Below are positions 43,080 through 55,879 of a stretch of DNA of 64,000 nt, piece by piece. Source of the stretch: Neocallimastix lanati (nom. inval.) (Eukaryota; Neocallimastigomycota; Neocallimastigomycetes; Neocallimastigales; Neocallimastigaceae). The notes under the pieces were generated by a model. That model did no database searches. It saw only the letters and a program-made list of their open reading frames with translations, and was not told the origin of the DNA. The stretch's first letter is position 1; each line of letters starts with the position of its first letter. The translations under genes were made by a program, and so were the position numbers. Where the stretch lies: positions 192,001 through 256,000 of the forward strand of contig JACVTC010000148.1 of the NCBI GenBank assembly GCA_016946835.1, given 5' to 3'.

Positions 43080-44530
43080 TTTATTTGTATATTTTAAAGT
43101 AATTCAAAATTAGCTAAATTCAATTTTAGTAAAAAAAGATAACCTTGAATCATTTATTAAATTTTTCGATAAAGATGAATAAAGAAAATGATTTAATAAA
43201 ATAGGATTCTTCATATTAAAGATGATATATTTATATTTTGAAAATATTATGTATCTGTTACGTTTTTATAAGCTTATTCTATCTTTTTTTTTTTTTTTTT
43301 TAAAGTTTATTCTATCTTTTATAGTAAAAATATTAATTAAAGTTAAAAATATAAACACATTTTTTTGGAATTTCCAAAACAGACTAAAAAAAAAAAAAAA
43401 AAAAGTTAATATACAACATTAATATTATATTTTGTTTTCTTTTGTTTATTAAATATAAATAAAACTTTAATTATAAAAAAACAATTAAAAAAAATTTTTT
43501 TTTGTTGATTTAAACATCATTTCTTTGTATTATTAAAGAACTATTATGCTAAAAAGTTTAATAATATTATTTCGTATTTATTTAATATTATTTAAAATAA
43601 TATAAAAACATCAAATAAATAAGATTCATTTTTAAAAAAAATCTGATGTTATAAATTTTTATATATAAGTTAGGTTACATTTTTCATATCAATAAGTTTA
43701 TATATTTTTATAAAAATATATTATTAAATATCTTTAATATATAAATTAAAAAATAAAAAAAATAAAAAAAATTAAAACCTTTTTATAATTTTTATAATAC
43801 ATTTAATAATGATATATTTGAAATAAAGAATAAATAAAATTTTATTCTAGATTTCCGAATAATAAAATTTAAGTTATATTTAATTTTATTTATTATTTAT
43901 TTATGAGAATTAAAATTTTTTTTAATTAATATAAATTACTATAAAATTTTCCTACTAATTTATTATTAAATATAAAATTAAACTTTTCTTATTTTTTTTT
44001 TTAAAAAAAAAAAAAAAAAGTATAATTAATATATTTATTATATTTAAATTGAAAAAAAAAATTTTTTAAAAATTTTTTATAATTTAAATAATTTTTGGTA
44101 ACACAAATAAAACTTTAAAACTTTAATACTTATAATTTTTAAAAGTTTATATAAACTTTTTTTTGTAAAAAAAAAAAAAAAATGAAGTTATATATATTCA
44201 TTATTTTAAATGTAGTTTTGATACATAAAAAAAAAGCTCGAGTATTGGTTTATTAACAATATATATTACTAACCAACCAAAATTATCATGAATTCATAAA
44301 TGCCGTTTTTTTAAAAAAAAAAAAAAATAATAATTACCAAATTACTTGAATTTAATATAAATTTAATATAAAATTTAATATATATTTTAATATATATTTT
44401 GATATAAATTTTTAATATAAATTTTTTAATATAAAATTTTTAATATAAAATTTTAATATTTAATTAAGTTAAGATATTCTAGATAAATATTGGAAATTAA
44501 TGAATACAATTAATTGGCTTCAATATATTA

Positions 44531-44636
44531 ATTTATATATGTCATTTTTTAATTATTTTAATTATTTAATTTATATATGACATTTTTTAATTATTTTAAT
44601 TATTTAATTTATATATGACATTTTTTAATTATTTAA
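44531..44636 (+). repeat. 39-bp tandem repeat, nearly three copies
   Basis: The unit TTTATATATGACATTTTTTA followed by ATTATTTTAATTATTTAA is present 2.7 times head to tail, with one G/T substitution in the first copy. It is non-coding. Confidence 0.8.
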
Positions 44637-45773
44637 TGAATTAATTAATTCTTTGTTTCATATTATTTTAGTTTACTTTAATTTTTTTTATAATTACATC
44701 ATTTTTTTTTAAAAAAAATTTTTTTATTAATTTATACAATTAAACATGTTCTATAAAAATATGGATGATGTAACAAAAAAAAAAAAAAAAAATAATATAT
44801 TAATATTTTTTAAATATATTGTTACTCAATTATTATATCATATAATATAATTTTTTTTTTTTTTAAAAAAAATTTTTTTTTTATTTTTTATTTTTGTTAA
44901 TATAAACATAATTAATATATGATTTAATAATACAAATATATATTAGTTTATTTTGTTTTTATATATATTAAAAATTATAAAAAAAAAAAAAAAAAAAGAA
45001 TAAAATATAGATATATATTTTTTTTATTGATATAATAAAACAATAAAATGTTAAATATTTAAGTAAATAATAAAATTAAAAAAAAAAAAAGAATAACAAA
45101 TAACAAATAAAAAAGCAAACAAAAAAAAATAATAAAAATAAATTAATAATGCTCTGAGAGTTTTTATTAATAAATAATATAATTTAAATAATACCAACTT
45201 AATTAATAATAATAAAAAATAGAATAATTCATAGAGCTTCTTTAGTATCAACAAAAATAATATAAATAAAAAAAAAATTGGTATAATATTTTATAGTATA
45301 ATTGAATAATATAAATAATTTAATTGAATATCAGAATTAAAATGATATAAAAAATAATTAAATGAAAATAGTCAATTTTAAATTAAATTATTTAATTATA
45401 TTTTTGTTTGTTTAATTATTGTAATATTTTTTTTTTTTTTTTTTTAAAATTAAAAAAACAATGTTAAATTTTTATTATGTATTTATTTATTGACATAAAT
45501 TTTATATATATATTTTTAGTTATTTTTTCTTAACCATTAATTAATAATATTATTAATTTTACAATAAAATTAAAAAAAAATTAATGATAAAAAATATAAT
45601 TATATAAGTAATATATCAATAAAATACATAAAACAAGAAATTCAATTAGAAATTAAAAAAAAAAAAAAAAAAGAAAAAGAAATAGCAATATATAAATAAT
45701 AAAAAAGCATATTAAAATCATAAAAAATATATTTATTCTTTTAAAATAAAAGTAAATAGTAAATCTTTAAAAA

Positions 45774-45774
45774 T

Positions 45775-45805
<31 letters not shown>

Positions 45806-45808
45806 GTA

Positions 45809-45844
<36 letters not shown>

Positions 45845-45911
45845 GAAATAATAATAGAAATAATAATAGAAATAATAATAGTAATAATAATAGTAATAAT
45901 AATAGAAATAA
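45774..45911 (+). repeat. Trinucleotide array in the leader of receptor C
   Basis: AAT units interspersed with AGT, AGA and TAG variants form a 138-base array that ends 33 bases before the start codon of receptor C, within its 5' region. Confidence 0.85.
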
Positions 45912-45944
45912 AATTAATTTTTTTTTAAAATAAAAAAAAAAAAA

Positions 45945-48900
45945 ATGCATTTCATATCAAAATTTCTATCTATCTATCTATATTCAATATGGATATTTTT
46001 AATATCAAAAGTTTCAACAGACAAGAATAACGTTACAATTAAAATTTTAACTGAAAGACCTGATAAAATTAATGAATTTTATTATAAAGAATTATACAAT
46101 TTTATTAGTAATACAATATCAGAAAAATTAAATTACAACGTTATATTTGATTATGAAAAAGAAATCCCTTATCCTAAGATAAGCATAATGGATATGAAAA
46201 CATATAATATAAAATATGCTAAAGAATTCAGAGCATCTAATTATGATATGTTTATTTTAAACGGCGATTTTTTATTTAGTGATGCATCTACAGTTGAGAA
46301 TGTAAATATTAAGAAAGAACTAGATATATTTCATATGTATGAAGAATATTTGGATTTAACTAATTATGTAAATAAGGATGTTTCCACCCTTCATAAACCA
46401 TTACTTTATTATAAAGGATACTATGATGATAATTTGTACGCTTTACCTTTTGAACTTGATTTTGACGTATTATATTATTATGACAATCGAAATACAACAA
46501 AAAGTCTTAATGACATTAATATGGCTAATATTAATTGGGAAGAGTTGTTAAGGGATTCTTATCGTACTATTGAAAAGGATTCCATAAGTATAGGATTGAA
46601 TGAATTTGACGAATTATTAAATTTTTTCATAGAATATATCTTTACAAGAATGGATATATCACTACCTGAAAACTTTGAAAAATTATGTTCTGTTGAATCT
46701 TCTGGTATTATGAATAACTTTAAAGAATTTATTTTTGCCACTAAAAGTAAAGAACTAAATGTTACTGATGCTTATGATTACTTTATTGAAGGAAAAAGCT
46801 CATTTTTTAAGGGAAAAGCTTCACATTACCATTATCTTAAAGAAAGAAATCCTAGCATTCGAGTAACATCCCTTCCAGGTTTATATAGTATTCTTAACTC
46901 AAAATATCTAGTTGTGAACAAAAATAGTTCTATCGATAAAAATATATTAGCGGAGGTGGCTATTCAACTTACTTCTAGTGAAATTCAACTTTTAAAAGCT
47001 GAAAAATATGGTCGTGTTCCTACTATTGCCTTAAACACTAATAAAAATAAACAAAAAAGAGATGATATTCCTGAAATATCTACAACGAATTCAGCACTAG
47101 ATACTACTAAGAATATGAATAACCGTATTAATCCTAATGTTAATGCTGCCAGTGCTAATAACACTGATAATAAAATTAATAATGATAATAGAATTAATCC
47201 TGATATCACGGTTGATGAAAAAAATAATAACAATGTAATAATAACCGAATTAAATGATCTTTTTGAAAAACTTAAAATTATTGATATTAAGGCAATTTTT
47301 AAAGATGAAAAAAGTGCTACCTTTATGGAAATTCAACAATATTTACCCGATAATATAAAATGCATATTAAATAGCTCTTGCAACCTTAATGAATTTTTTT
47401 CTTTATTAGAAAATACCAAGAGGGTATTATTAGAAAAAAAAGATTATTCAAATGTGTCTTTTCTTGTCTTTTATATACCTATGGTAATTTTCATTCTGTT
47501 TGCTTTAACGATTATTGGACTTGTTATAAAGTATAGAAATCACCCTCATTTGAAAGTATTTTCACCTGATTATTGCATTCTAATTATCATTGGTATTGTA
47601 TTTCGTATTATTCATTTAGCTTATAAGATGCAGATTCATAATGTCGCTTTTTGCAAATATAACTATGTCTATGAAACCCTTTATACTGATTTGTGTCTTT
47701 TCCCAATGGTAGCGGTTACATATCGTATTTATAGGATCTTTAATTATTCCTCAAATTTAAATATTGGCAGAAATATAAATAAAAAAATTTTCATTTCTTT
47801 TATTATTGGAATGTTGATCATGTTAACCTTTTCTTCAGTATCTTCTTTCTTCTTTAATAAATATTATATTGGGTCAAATAGAGAAATAAATACTTTTCGT
47901 CAACCAGGTTGCTATTACTTACATACATCATATTTAGAATTTATAGAACGACGAATTAATGAAATTATTGTAAGTTTATTTCATTATTTAAATATATAAA
48001 TATATAAATATATAAATATATAAATATATAAATATATAAATATATAAATATATTAAATATATAAATATATAATATAAATAATATTAATTAAAAAAAAATG
48101 TTATTATAAATAAACTTTATTTTTTAATTTTAATTTTAATTATATATATATATTTATATATATTTATATATATATTTATATTTATATTTATATTTATATT
48201 TAAATTATATTTATATTTATATTTATATTTTTATTTTTATTTTTATTTTTTTATTCTTACTCTTATTCTTATTTTTATTATTTTCTGTTTAAAAAACTTT
48301 AGTATGTTATTATGGTATATATGGTTATTAAAACTGGAAAAATTTCTAAACAATATGGTGAATTTAAATTCGTATATATCATGCTCTTTACAGGTTTGAT
48401 GGAATATTTAAGAGACTACTTATCAGATAAGACAATAATTAAGGATTATTATGGTTTCTTTATTTTAATAATTATTATTAGTATGATAATAGATACTTTA
48501 TTTGTTTATTATTTAGTGGGTTCACGAATTATCTATGCTATTAACCATCCTGAAGAATTAAAAAAGAACATAATTGATTATAATTCCTATTATAGGAATT
48601 ATCTTACTACCCGAAATATAACTAAATTTGCATCAGGGAGTAAAGATAACAGTATTGGTAGTCCTTGGGTGGGAAGTATAAAACAATCATCAGCAACTAT
48701 AATTTCTGGATTAGAATTTAGTTATAATAGCTCTAATGATATATTTAATAGTTATAATAGTTCAAATGATATATTTAATAGTTATAATAGCTCAAATGAT
48801 ATATTTAATAAAAGACAAAATAGTTTTACCCAATTAACTAAAACTAATAATTCCTCCACCACCATTAACAATACTAATGAATATCAATTCAATATTAATA

Positions 48901-49145
48901 ATGACCAAAATTCTTATCTTAGTAATTCTTATCCGAGTAATTCTTGTACTCTCTTACTCAGTCATAGTTCACCTTCTGATGAACCTACTTTATATATAGG
49001 ACATGAATGTACTAGTAAAAGTAATATTAATAATTTATTAAGAAGTACTTCGGCTGGTCCATCATATAATTACAAGAATTCATCTTCTGATAATTATAGT
49101 ACATTCATCACAAAGAAATCTAGTCATCGTCATAATCAAAGTTAA
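45945..49145 (+). CDS. Receptor C: solute-binding-protein ectodomain fused to class C GPCR with long Ser/Asn tail
   Basis: Two exons are inferred: 45945-47969 and 48303-49145; the intron has a GTAAGT donor and TTTAG acceptor and the join is phase 0. The product is 955 residues. The ATG follows a poly-A leader. Residues 1 to about 25 are a signal peptide. Residues about 30-490 are a solute-binding-type domain (VTIKILTERP, DMFILNGDFLF, YALPFELDFDVLYYYDN, SSFFKGKAS, LVVNKNSSIDKNILAEVAIQL) with a low-complexity Asn/Thr insertion at about 365-425. Helix 1 begins near residue 504, followed by KYRNHPHLKVFSP, the class C loop signature, and VYETLYTDLCLFPMVAVTYR in helix 3. The intron lies in helix 5; helix 7 ends near 748. 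The 205-residue tail is Ser/Asn-rich with three copies of SYNSSNDIFN (815-844). The ligand is unknown; plasma-membrane sensing is inferred. Confidence 0.85.
48720..48809 (+). repeat. In-frame 30-bp repeat (three copies) in the receptor C tail
   Basis: Three head-to-tail copies encode SYNSSNDIFN and differ at only a few third positions. It lies in the predicted cytoplasmic tail. Confidence 0.9.
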
Positions 49146-49832
49146 AAAATAATAAATAAAAAATTATTTCAAAAAAAAAAAAAAAAAAAAAAAATAAAAA
49201 AAGAAATATTAAAATTAAAAAAAAAAAAAAAATTATATTTATAAAGTTTAAAATTAATGGTAATGAAGTACAAAGCCAATATATATATATACATAAATAC
49301 ATATATATAATAGAATAAAAAAAAAAAAGAAAGAATGAATGAAAAAAAAAAGATATGTATATATATAAAGGAATAAAAAAAAAATTTAAAATTTAAAAAC
49401 AATAATACTAAAAAAAAAAAAAAAAAGACATTATCATTAATGATATCTTTCAATCACCTTTGAGTGAGAGAGTCTTTTATAATTTCATATTTTGTGGGGC
49501 TTGCGGAATTCCTTTACTAATACTACTATGCCTATTATAATTAGTGTTTTTTTTTTTACACTATGATAAATTTATATACCATTAGATCTACTGTTGTCAA
49601 GAGCGTTGACGTTCGAAACAATAAGGCAAAGAAAAAATTCTGATACAGATTTCATTGATAATTTTTATCCAATTAGAGTTATCATGTTATCATCAATGAA
49701 TGGAAAAAAGTGATATAGGCCATTTTATTCCTCGAAACTCATAATGTAATTTTTTAATATTAATGTAAAAAAAATTTATGTATTTTATTTTTTTTAATAA
49801 ATGTTTATTAAATGAAATCTATTATTATTTTG

Positions 49833-49899
<67 letters not shown>

Positions 49900-50012
49900 A
49901 TAAAAATATTATTTATTAAACTTTTAAACCTTGTAAAAATAAATTTTTTTTTTTAAAAAAAAAATTAAATGTTTAAAATTTTAATAAAAAAAAAAATTAA
50001 ATTAATTTTTTT

Positions 50013-50046
<34 letters not shown>

Positions 50047-52051
50047 AATTAATAAATTAATTAATTTTTTTTTTTTTTAAAAAAATTCATTTAAAATTAA
50101 TTTCATTTGTTATAAATATGTTACACTAAATGTTTATTTATTTATTTATTTTTTTTTTTTTTAATGTTCATAATTATATACATAAAATAAGTATTTTAAC
50201 ATAAAAATAAAATAAAAAATAAAAAATAAAAAATAAAATGAAAATAAAACAAACAATTAGATAAAAATAAAAATAAGATAAAAATAAGATATTAGAAAAA
50301 CTTTTTAACAAACTATTTTATTTTATTTTATTTTATGTTACATGATAAATATAAAAATTTAATAATTAAAATTATATTTGTTATTATTTATAAAAATAAA
50401 ATAAAAAAATAAGAAAAAAAAAAAAAAAAAAAGAAAAAGAAATGATGGGTTATTATTTAAAATAATTGATTAACATTATTATTCAAATGACAAATATATT
50501 AATAATTCTAATTATATTAATTAGATAATAAATTAGAAACATTCAATTAAATGATTAAAAATTAAAAAAAAGAAAAAAAATGTTTTTATTTTTTTTTTGA
50601 AAAAAGATTATATATGCTATGCATTAAATCATTTAAAAAAAAAAAAAATCTACAAATAATTAATATTCATATTTACCATATTTGATTATAAAGTTTAAAA
50701 AAAAAAAAAAAAAATCATATGAAATGAAATGAAATAAAAAAAAAATATTTATATATATATATATAAATATATAAATGGGATTGTATATTAATGAATATAT
50801 TATTTTATATATATATATATTTTATTTTATTTTATTTTTTTTAATTCAAACAGTATTTTATTTTCAAACTTTTTACTATTTTATTTCTTAATTTTATACA
50901 AGTATTAACTCTATTAGAAGATATAAAAATAATATTCTATTCCATATTTAATATTTATATATTTTATGATTATTTACTTTGCAATTAAGTGATTTATATT
51001 TTTTCTATCTTTTTTTTTTTTTTTTTTTTTTTTTGTTTAAATGTTCAAATTAATTTGTAGATTAAAAAAAAAAGAGAAAAACAAAACATAATATATTTTT
51101 AAAATATTAATTAATTAATGTTTAAATTATTTTATTTTATTTTTTTTATTAAAAATATATTATTATATAAAATTATATTATTTTATAATATAATATAACA
51201 AAATATAATATAATAATATAACAAAATATAATATAATATAATATAAAATAATAATATATAATATAATAAAATACTAGGAGTAAAATATTTGAAAAGTGAT
51301 TTTACAATTCAAAATAATATAAAAATAAAAAGAAATCCCTTTTTATTTTATTATTATTATTATTATTGTTTCATTTTTTTTTTTTTTATTATTTATTTTT
51401 TTTTCTTAAAGTAAATAAATATTGTTAATAAAAATAAGAAATTAATAAAAAAAAAAATAAAAATAAAAAAATAATAATAAATATAAAAAATAAAAAATAA
51501 AAAAATAATAAAAATAATAAAAATAATAAAAATAATAAAAATAATAAAAATAATAAAAATAATAAAAATAATAAAAATAATAAAAATAATAAAAATAATA
51601 AAAATAATAAAAATAATAAAAATAATAAAAATAAAAAATAAGAAAATAAAATATATATATATTTGTTCATAGTTTATAATAATAAATAGTTTAAATTAGA
51701 GTATACTTTTACAGGCTATTAGTATTTTAGTTCAAATATATAAAAATATTAAAATAAGTATAAAAATTAGAATTGTAATTATTGAGTAATTATTAAAAAT
51801 TTAATTAAATATTTAAATAAATAATTGACTAATTAATTCTTTTGAGTAATTAAAAGTAATAATCATTTTACTATAAATTAACAATAGTTATATCAGTAAT
51901 TTTTAAAATTCTAAAATTAAAATATTAAAAAAAAAAATTAGTAATATTACTATTTCATTTATAAATTAATTTAAAATAAATATAATCCCAGATAATTAAG
52001 GTTTTAGAAAAATAAAATTTTGATAGAATAAAAAAAAAAAAAAAAAAAAAA
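49146..52051. other. Intergenic region between receptors C and D
   Basis: Mostly A/T simple sequence: poly-A at 49171-49192 and a very long poly-A at about 49834-49898, ATAAT arrays (51180-51270), and an AATAATAAA 9-bp array (about 51500-51635). Bases 49440-49760 are distinctly more complex (for example TGTTGTCAAGAGCGTTGACG) and may be an old mobile-element fragment; no protein or RNA family was recognised there. Confidence 0.65.
51500..51640 (+). repeat. AATAATAAA nonanucleotide array
   Basis: About fifteen tandem AATAATAAA units. An 81-codon minus-strand frame of FLLFL repeats across it is an artefact of the repeat. Confidence 0.85.
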
Positions 52052-54295
52052 ATGAAAATTTTTAATAAAACAATTTATGGTTTTTTAAGTGCCTCGGTAC
52101 TTTATTCTACCATGGCATTACCTTTGAATCAAACAGAAAAAAAAATAAAAATTTTAACTGAAAAATCTGATTTATTGAGTATACAAGAATGGAATAATTA
52201 TTGCTCTTCTCTTAAAAACTTTTTTACCACCACCAATGCTGATAACTCATTAATTCATGGATATGATATTGAATTTTCGTATAATAATAATGTACCTACT
52301 GATAAAAAATCAACAAAGGATTATGAAACTTATGCTAAAAATATTGTGGATCAATTAAAAAGCAATAATTATGATATGATGATCGTTGACGATAAATTTT
52401 TATTTGGTGATGTAGCATATATTGAAAGTAAATATATAGATGATAATGTCGGACGTCAACTTCATGAATATTATTTGGATTTAACTAATGAGGTCTCTCA
52501 GAATTCTCTCTCATTTCATGATTCAAAATTATTCCAACAAGGTTTCTTAGATAATCATTTATACGCCTTACCTTTTGAAAAAGATTTTCATCTTTTGTAC
52601 TATCGTAATATAAATACTAACATTAATGATTTAGATATGGGTACTATAAGTTGGGATGATATATTATCTATAAAATCCGGATCTTCATCAACTACTTCTT
52701 CTTATCCCTTAAGTGTTGCCTATGGTAATGATGATGAATTATTGGAAACGTTTATGGAGTATGTTCAAGGAAAAGTTGACATATCTGGACGAAATAACAT
52801 AAACTTTGAAAATCTTTATAATGAATCTTCTTCAAATATCTATAGCTCTTTTAAAAAGTTTGTAGTATCAACCAACCCAACTGAAACTGATATCAATAAA
52901 TTGACAGATATCACCATTGAAAATGCCTATAATGCCCTTAAGAAAGATGAAAGCCTTTTCTTTAAGGGAAAAGCTTCTCATTTCAGTTATTTAACAAAAA
53001 GTGATGTTAATAATAATATATCTGCTAAATTACCACCTAAGAATACTAGTGTACTCACTACCCGTTATTTAGTCATTAATTCCAGTAGTCTTATCGATAA
53101 AAAAGTCTTAGTGGAAGTTGCCCTTCAATTAACGTCAAAGGAAATTCAATTATATAAGGCAGAACAATTTGGTAAAATACCAACTTTTGATCTTGCTCAG
53201 AAATCTTCAGATACTTCTATTCAAACCTACAGTGAAAAGAACTCTGATATTTCGGGTTTCATTGAAAAATTAAATCCTATGTATCTAAAAGATATCTTTA
53301 GTAATAAATATTCTGCTCCACTTTTAGAAATTAGAGCTCTTCTTCCTGAAGATATTCGTAAATACGTAAAAGATGGTAATGATCAATCTCTATCTAATGT
53401 TTTAGAAAATACAAAGAATCTCTTAATGGATAAAGTTGGTGTCGCTCATTTACCTACTATCTTATTATATGTTCCTATTATTATTTTTGCTCTTTTTGCG
53501 ATAGTAGTCATCATTTTAATATTTAAATACAGAAATCATCCTTATCTTAAAATATTCTCACCTAATTTCTGTATCTTAAGTATTCTCGGTATTACATTAA
53601 ATATAATTTCTCCTCTCTTCAGAATGGAAATCAATTCAATTTCGAAATGTAAATTTATTTATGTTTACGAAACCATCTACACTGATTTAACCTTATTTCC
53701 TATGGTAGCTGTCACCTATCGTATTTACACTATTTACCATAATAAATCAAAGGACATCAAGAATAAAAATTTAAATAGACGTATCTATACCCTATTCATC
53801 GTTGGTTTATTACTTATGATTATATATTCTGCTTGTAGCTCTTTCCTTGTCTTGAAATTCTTCTTCCAAGCCAATGGTACTATTGATACTTATCGTCAAC
53901 CTTTATGCACATACAATTCAGGTGGTATTCTCGAATGGATAGAACGTCGTATTAATGAAGCTATCTACATTGTTATGATATTCCTCATTATTGTCACTGG
54001 AAGAATTTCTAAGAAATTTGGTGAGTTTAAATACATCTATTGTATGTTCTTTATTGGTATTATGGAATATGGTTTTAATTATATTTTATCCATTCTTCCT
54101 TCCAATAAATATTTCGGATTTTATCTTCTAACAATCGTAATTAATTCCATCTTAAATAGTTTATTGATTTACTATTTGGTTGGTTCTCGTTTAATTTATT
54201 GTATTAAACATCCAAATGATTCTGAACCTTATCATATTGAGGAATTAGTTAATAACAATAAAACTCAAACTCAAATTCAAACCATGGAAGAATAA
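52052..54295 (+). CDS. Receptor D: solute-binding-protein ectodomain fused to class C GPCR, intronless
   Basis: A single 747-codon frame starts directly after a 23-base poly-A tract. The signal peptide is about residues 1-22 (ends STMA before LPLNQ). Residues about 30-460 are the solute-binding-type domain (KKIKILTEKS, DMMIVDDKFLF, YALPFEKDFHLLYYRN, SWDDIL, SLFFKGKASHF, YLVINSSSLIDKKVLVEVA). The seven-helix core runs from about 467 to 715 with KYRNHPYLKIFSP after helix 1, VYETIYTDLTLFPMVAVTYR in helix 3 and YYLVGSRLIYCI at the end of helix 7. The tail is short (about 30 residues), unlike that of receptor C. C and D are clear paralogues, but D lacks the helix-5 intron of C: the exon join of C corresponds to the uninterrupted RRINEAIYIVM here. 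Low Asn-run content and strong codon bias suggest a well-expressed gene. The ligand is unknown. Confidence 0.9.
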   Translation: MKIFNKTIYGFLSASVLYSTMALPLNQTEKKIKILTEKSDLLSIQEWNNYCSSLKNFFTTTNADNSLIHGYDIEFSYNNNVPTDKKSTKDYETYAKNIVDQLKSNNYDMMIVDDKFLFGDVAYIESKYIDDNVGRQLHEYYLDLTNEVSQNSLSFHDSKLFQQGFLDNHLYALPFEKDFHLLYYRNINTNINDLDMGTISWDDILSIKSGSSSTTSSYPLSVAYGNDDELLETFMEYVQGKVDISGRNNINFENLYNESSSNIYSSFKKFVVSTNPTETDINKLTDITIENAYNALKKDESLFFKGKASHFSYLTKSDVNNNISAKLPPKNTSVLTTRYLVINSSSLIDKKVLVEVALQLTSKEIQLYKAEQFGKIPTFDLAQKSSDTSIQTYSEKNSDISGFIEKLNPMYLKDIFSNKYSAPLLEIRALLPEDIRKYVKDGNDQSLSNVLENTKNLLMDKVGVAHLPTILLYVPIIIFALFAIVVIILIFKYRNHPYLKIFSPNFCILSILGITLNIISPLFRMEINSISKCKFIYVYETIYTDLTLFPMVAVTYRIYTIYHNKSKDIKNKNLNRRIYTLFIVGLLLMIIYSACSSFLVLKFFFQANGTIDTYRQPLCTYNSGGILEWIERRINEAIYIVMIFLIIVTGRISKKFGEFKYIYCMFFIGIMEYGFNYILSILPSNKYFGFYLLTIVINSILNSLLIYYLVGSRLIYCIKHPNDSEPYHIEELVNNNKTQTQIQTMEE

Positions 54296-55171
54296 ATTAA
54301 AAATTAAAAAAAAAAAAAAAAATAAAAGAAAAAGAAAAAGAAAAAGAAGAAAAATAATAATAATTTTTTATGTAATATAAATATATAAATACTATACACA
54401 AGAAAAAAAAAATTTAAAGTAAAATAAAATAAAAAAAAATTAAAAAAAAAAATAAAAAAAAATAAAAAAAAAAAAAATAATAATAGTAATAAGAAAAAGA
54501 ATAAATAATTACACTTTACTAAATTAATATGTATAGAATTATAATTTTATATTTATAAAAATTAGCGAATAATTAATAATTCACTAACAATATTTATTGT
54601 ATATTATTAAATTAAAAAAAAAAAAAGATAGATAAATTTTTACACATATAAAAATAAAAATAATAATAGAAATAAAATAAAAAATAAAAAATAAATAAAT
54701 AAAAATTAAAAATAAATAAAAATAAAGATTAAAAAAATAAAAATAAAAATTCAGTAATTTAAAATTAAATAAATACATATTATCTATTTTATAATACAAT
54801 TTAATTATTATTTGTTTAAATGAAATATAATAACATAATATTAAGTACTAAAGTAGTTTGAATTAAAAGGATATGACAATTAGTAATAATAAAATTTACT
54901 TTGAATCAATATTAATAAATAATGAATAATCTGAAATAAAACGATTAAATATGTGCTAACTATGTTGAAATAATTTTCTGGTAGGGACTTACTCGATCTT
55001 TCCATACTTTATATTAATAAGTTTGGAAATTTTACCTTCTTAGGGAATTAACTCTCAAATTAAAATTAATTTCTTAGTACCAGGAAATAAATCGTTGTCA
55101 TTGAAATATTTTTAAATTTATATTTATATAACTTATTCTGTAAAAGGAATTTTTTGAAAACTTAGAATCCT

Positions 55172-55206
<35 letters not shown>

Positions 55207-55395
55207 CGTATTTTTTTTAAGGATAATTTTGGTTAATAATATTTTAATTTAAAAATAATAATTCTAACTAATTTCTATATAATTATATATATATATATTT
55301 TTTTATTTCTATGGTTTATATTAATATATTTTATATATATATATATATTTTTTTTATTTTTTTATCTCCTCTATTTATATATTTATATATTTATT

Positions 55396-55449
<54 letters not shown>

Positions 55450-55534
55450 TTGTAATGGCCAATATCAGATTAGTATTGTATTGTTTTAAGTTTTATTCTT
55501 TATTTTCCTTCTCTTTTTTATTCCTTATTTTTTT

Positions 55535-55565
<31 letters not shown>

Positions 55566-55879
55566 GTGTCTCTTTTTTATTATATTATTTATTATTTAAA
55601 TCATATATTCTTTTTTTCTTCTTCTTTTCTTTTTACATAAATATGTTATATTCGTATATGTTTTTTTTCTTATTTCATGTTTCTTTTATTTATTTATTTA
55701 TTTATTTATATATTACAAAAAAATTTACGACATATTTAGTAAATATATATATATATATGTTTGGAGTGACAATATTTTCTTTTATAATTATAAAATATTT
55801 TCACTAAAACTGTGGTTCTTATTTTATTAAAGTATATACTAATAATTTATTAACATATCCATGAATCTTTACTATTAAT
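54296..55879. other. AT-rich intergenic region
   Basis: A-rich 3' flank of receptor D, AAAAT repeats, very long poly-T runs (about 55171-55203, 55397-55443, 55539-55564). Bases 54950-55130 are more complex (for example GGTAGGGACTTACTCGATCT) but no family was recognised. Short frames here are F/I/Y repeats. Confidence 0.65.

Larger units (their letters stand above)
42111..45944. other. AT-rich intergenic region
   Basis: This is simple sequence without a recognisable gene: poly-A at 42941-42973, poly-T/poly-A runs near 43285-43300 and 43387-43404, a TAATATAAATTT-rich minisatellite at about 44350-44455, a 39-bp tandem repeat at 44531-44636 and an AAT/TAG trinucleotide array at 45774-45911 just upstream of receptor C. 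Confidence 0.7.

Noticed and set aside
49169-49453. F/I-rich minus-strand frames after receptor C
   Set aside because: Translation of poly-A tracts in the 3' flank; no family resemblance.
49590-49630. Possible tRNA T-loop (GTTGACGTTCGAAACAATAA)
   Set aside because: The bases flanking TTCGAAA do not form the five-pair T stem and no acceptor or anticodon arm is present.
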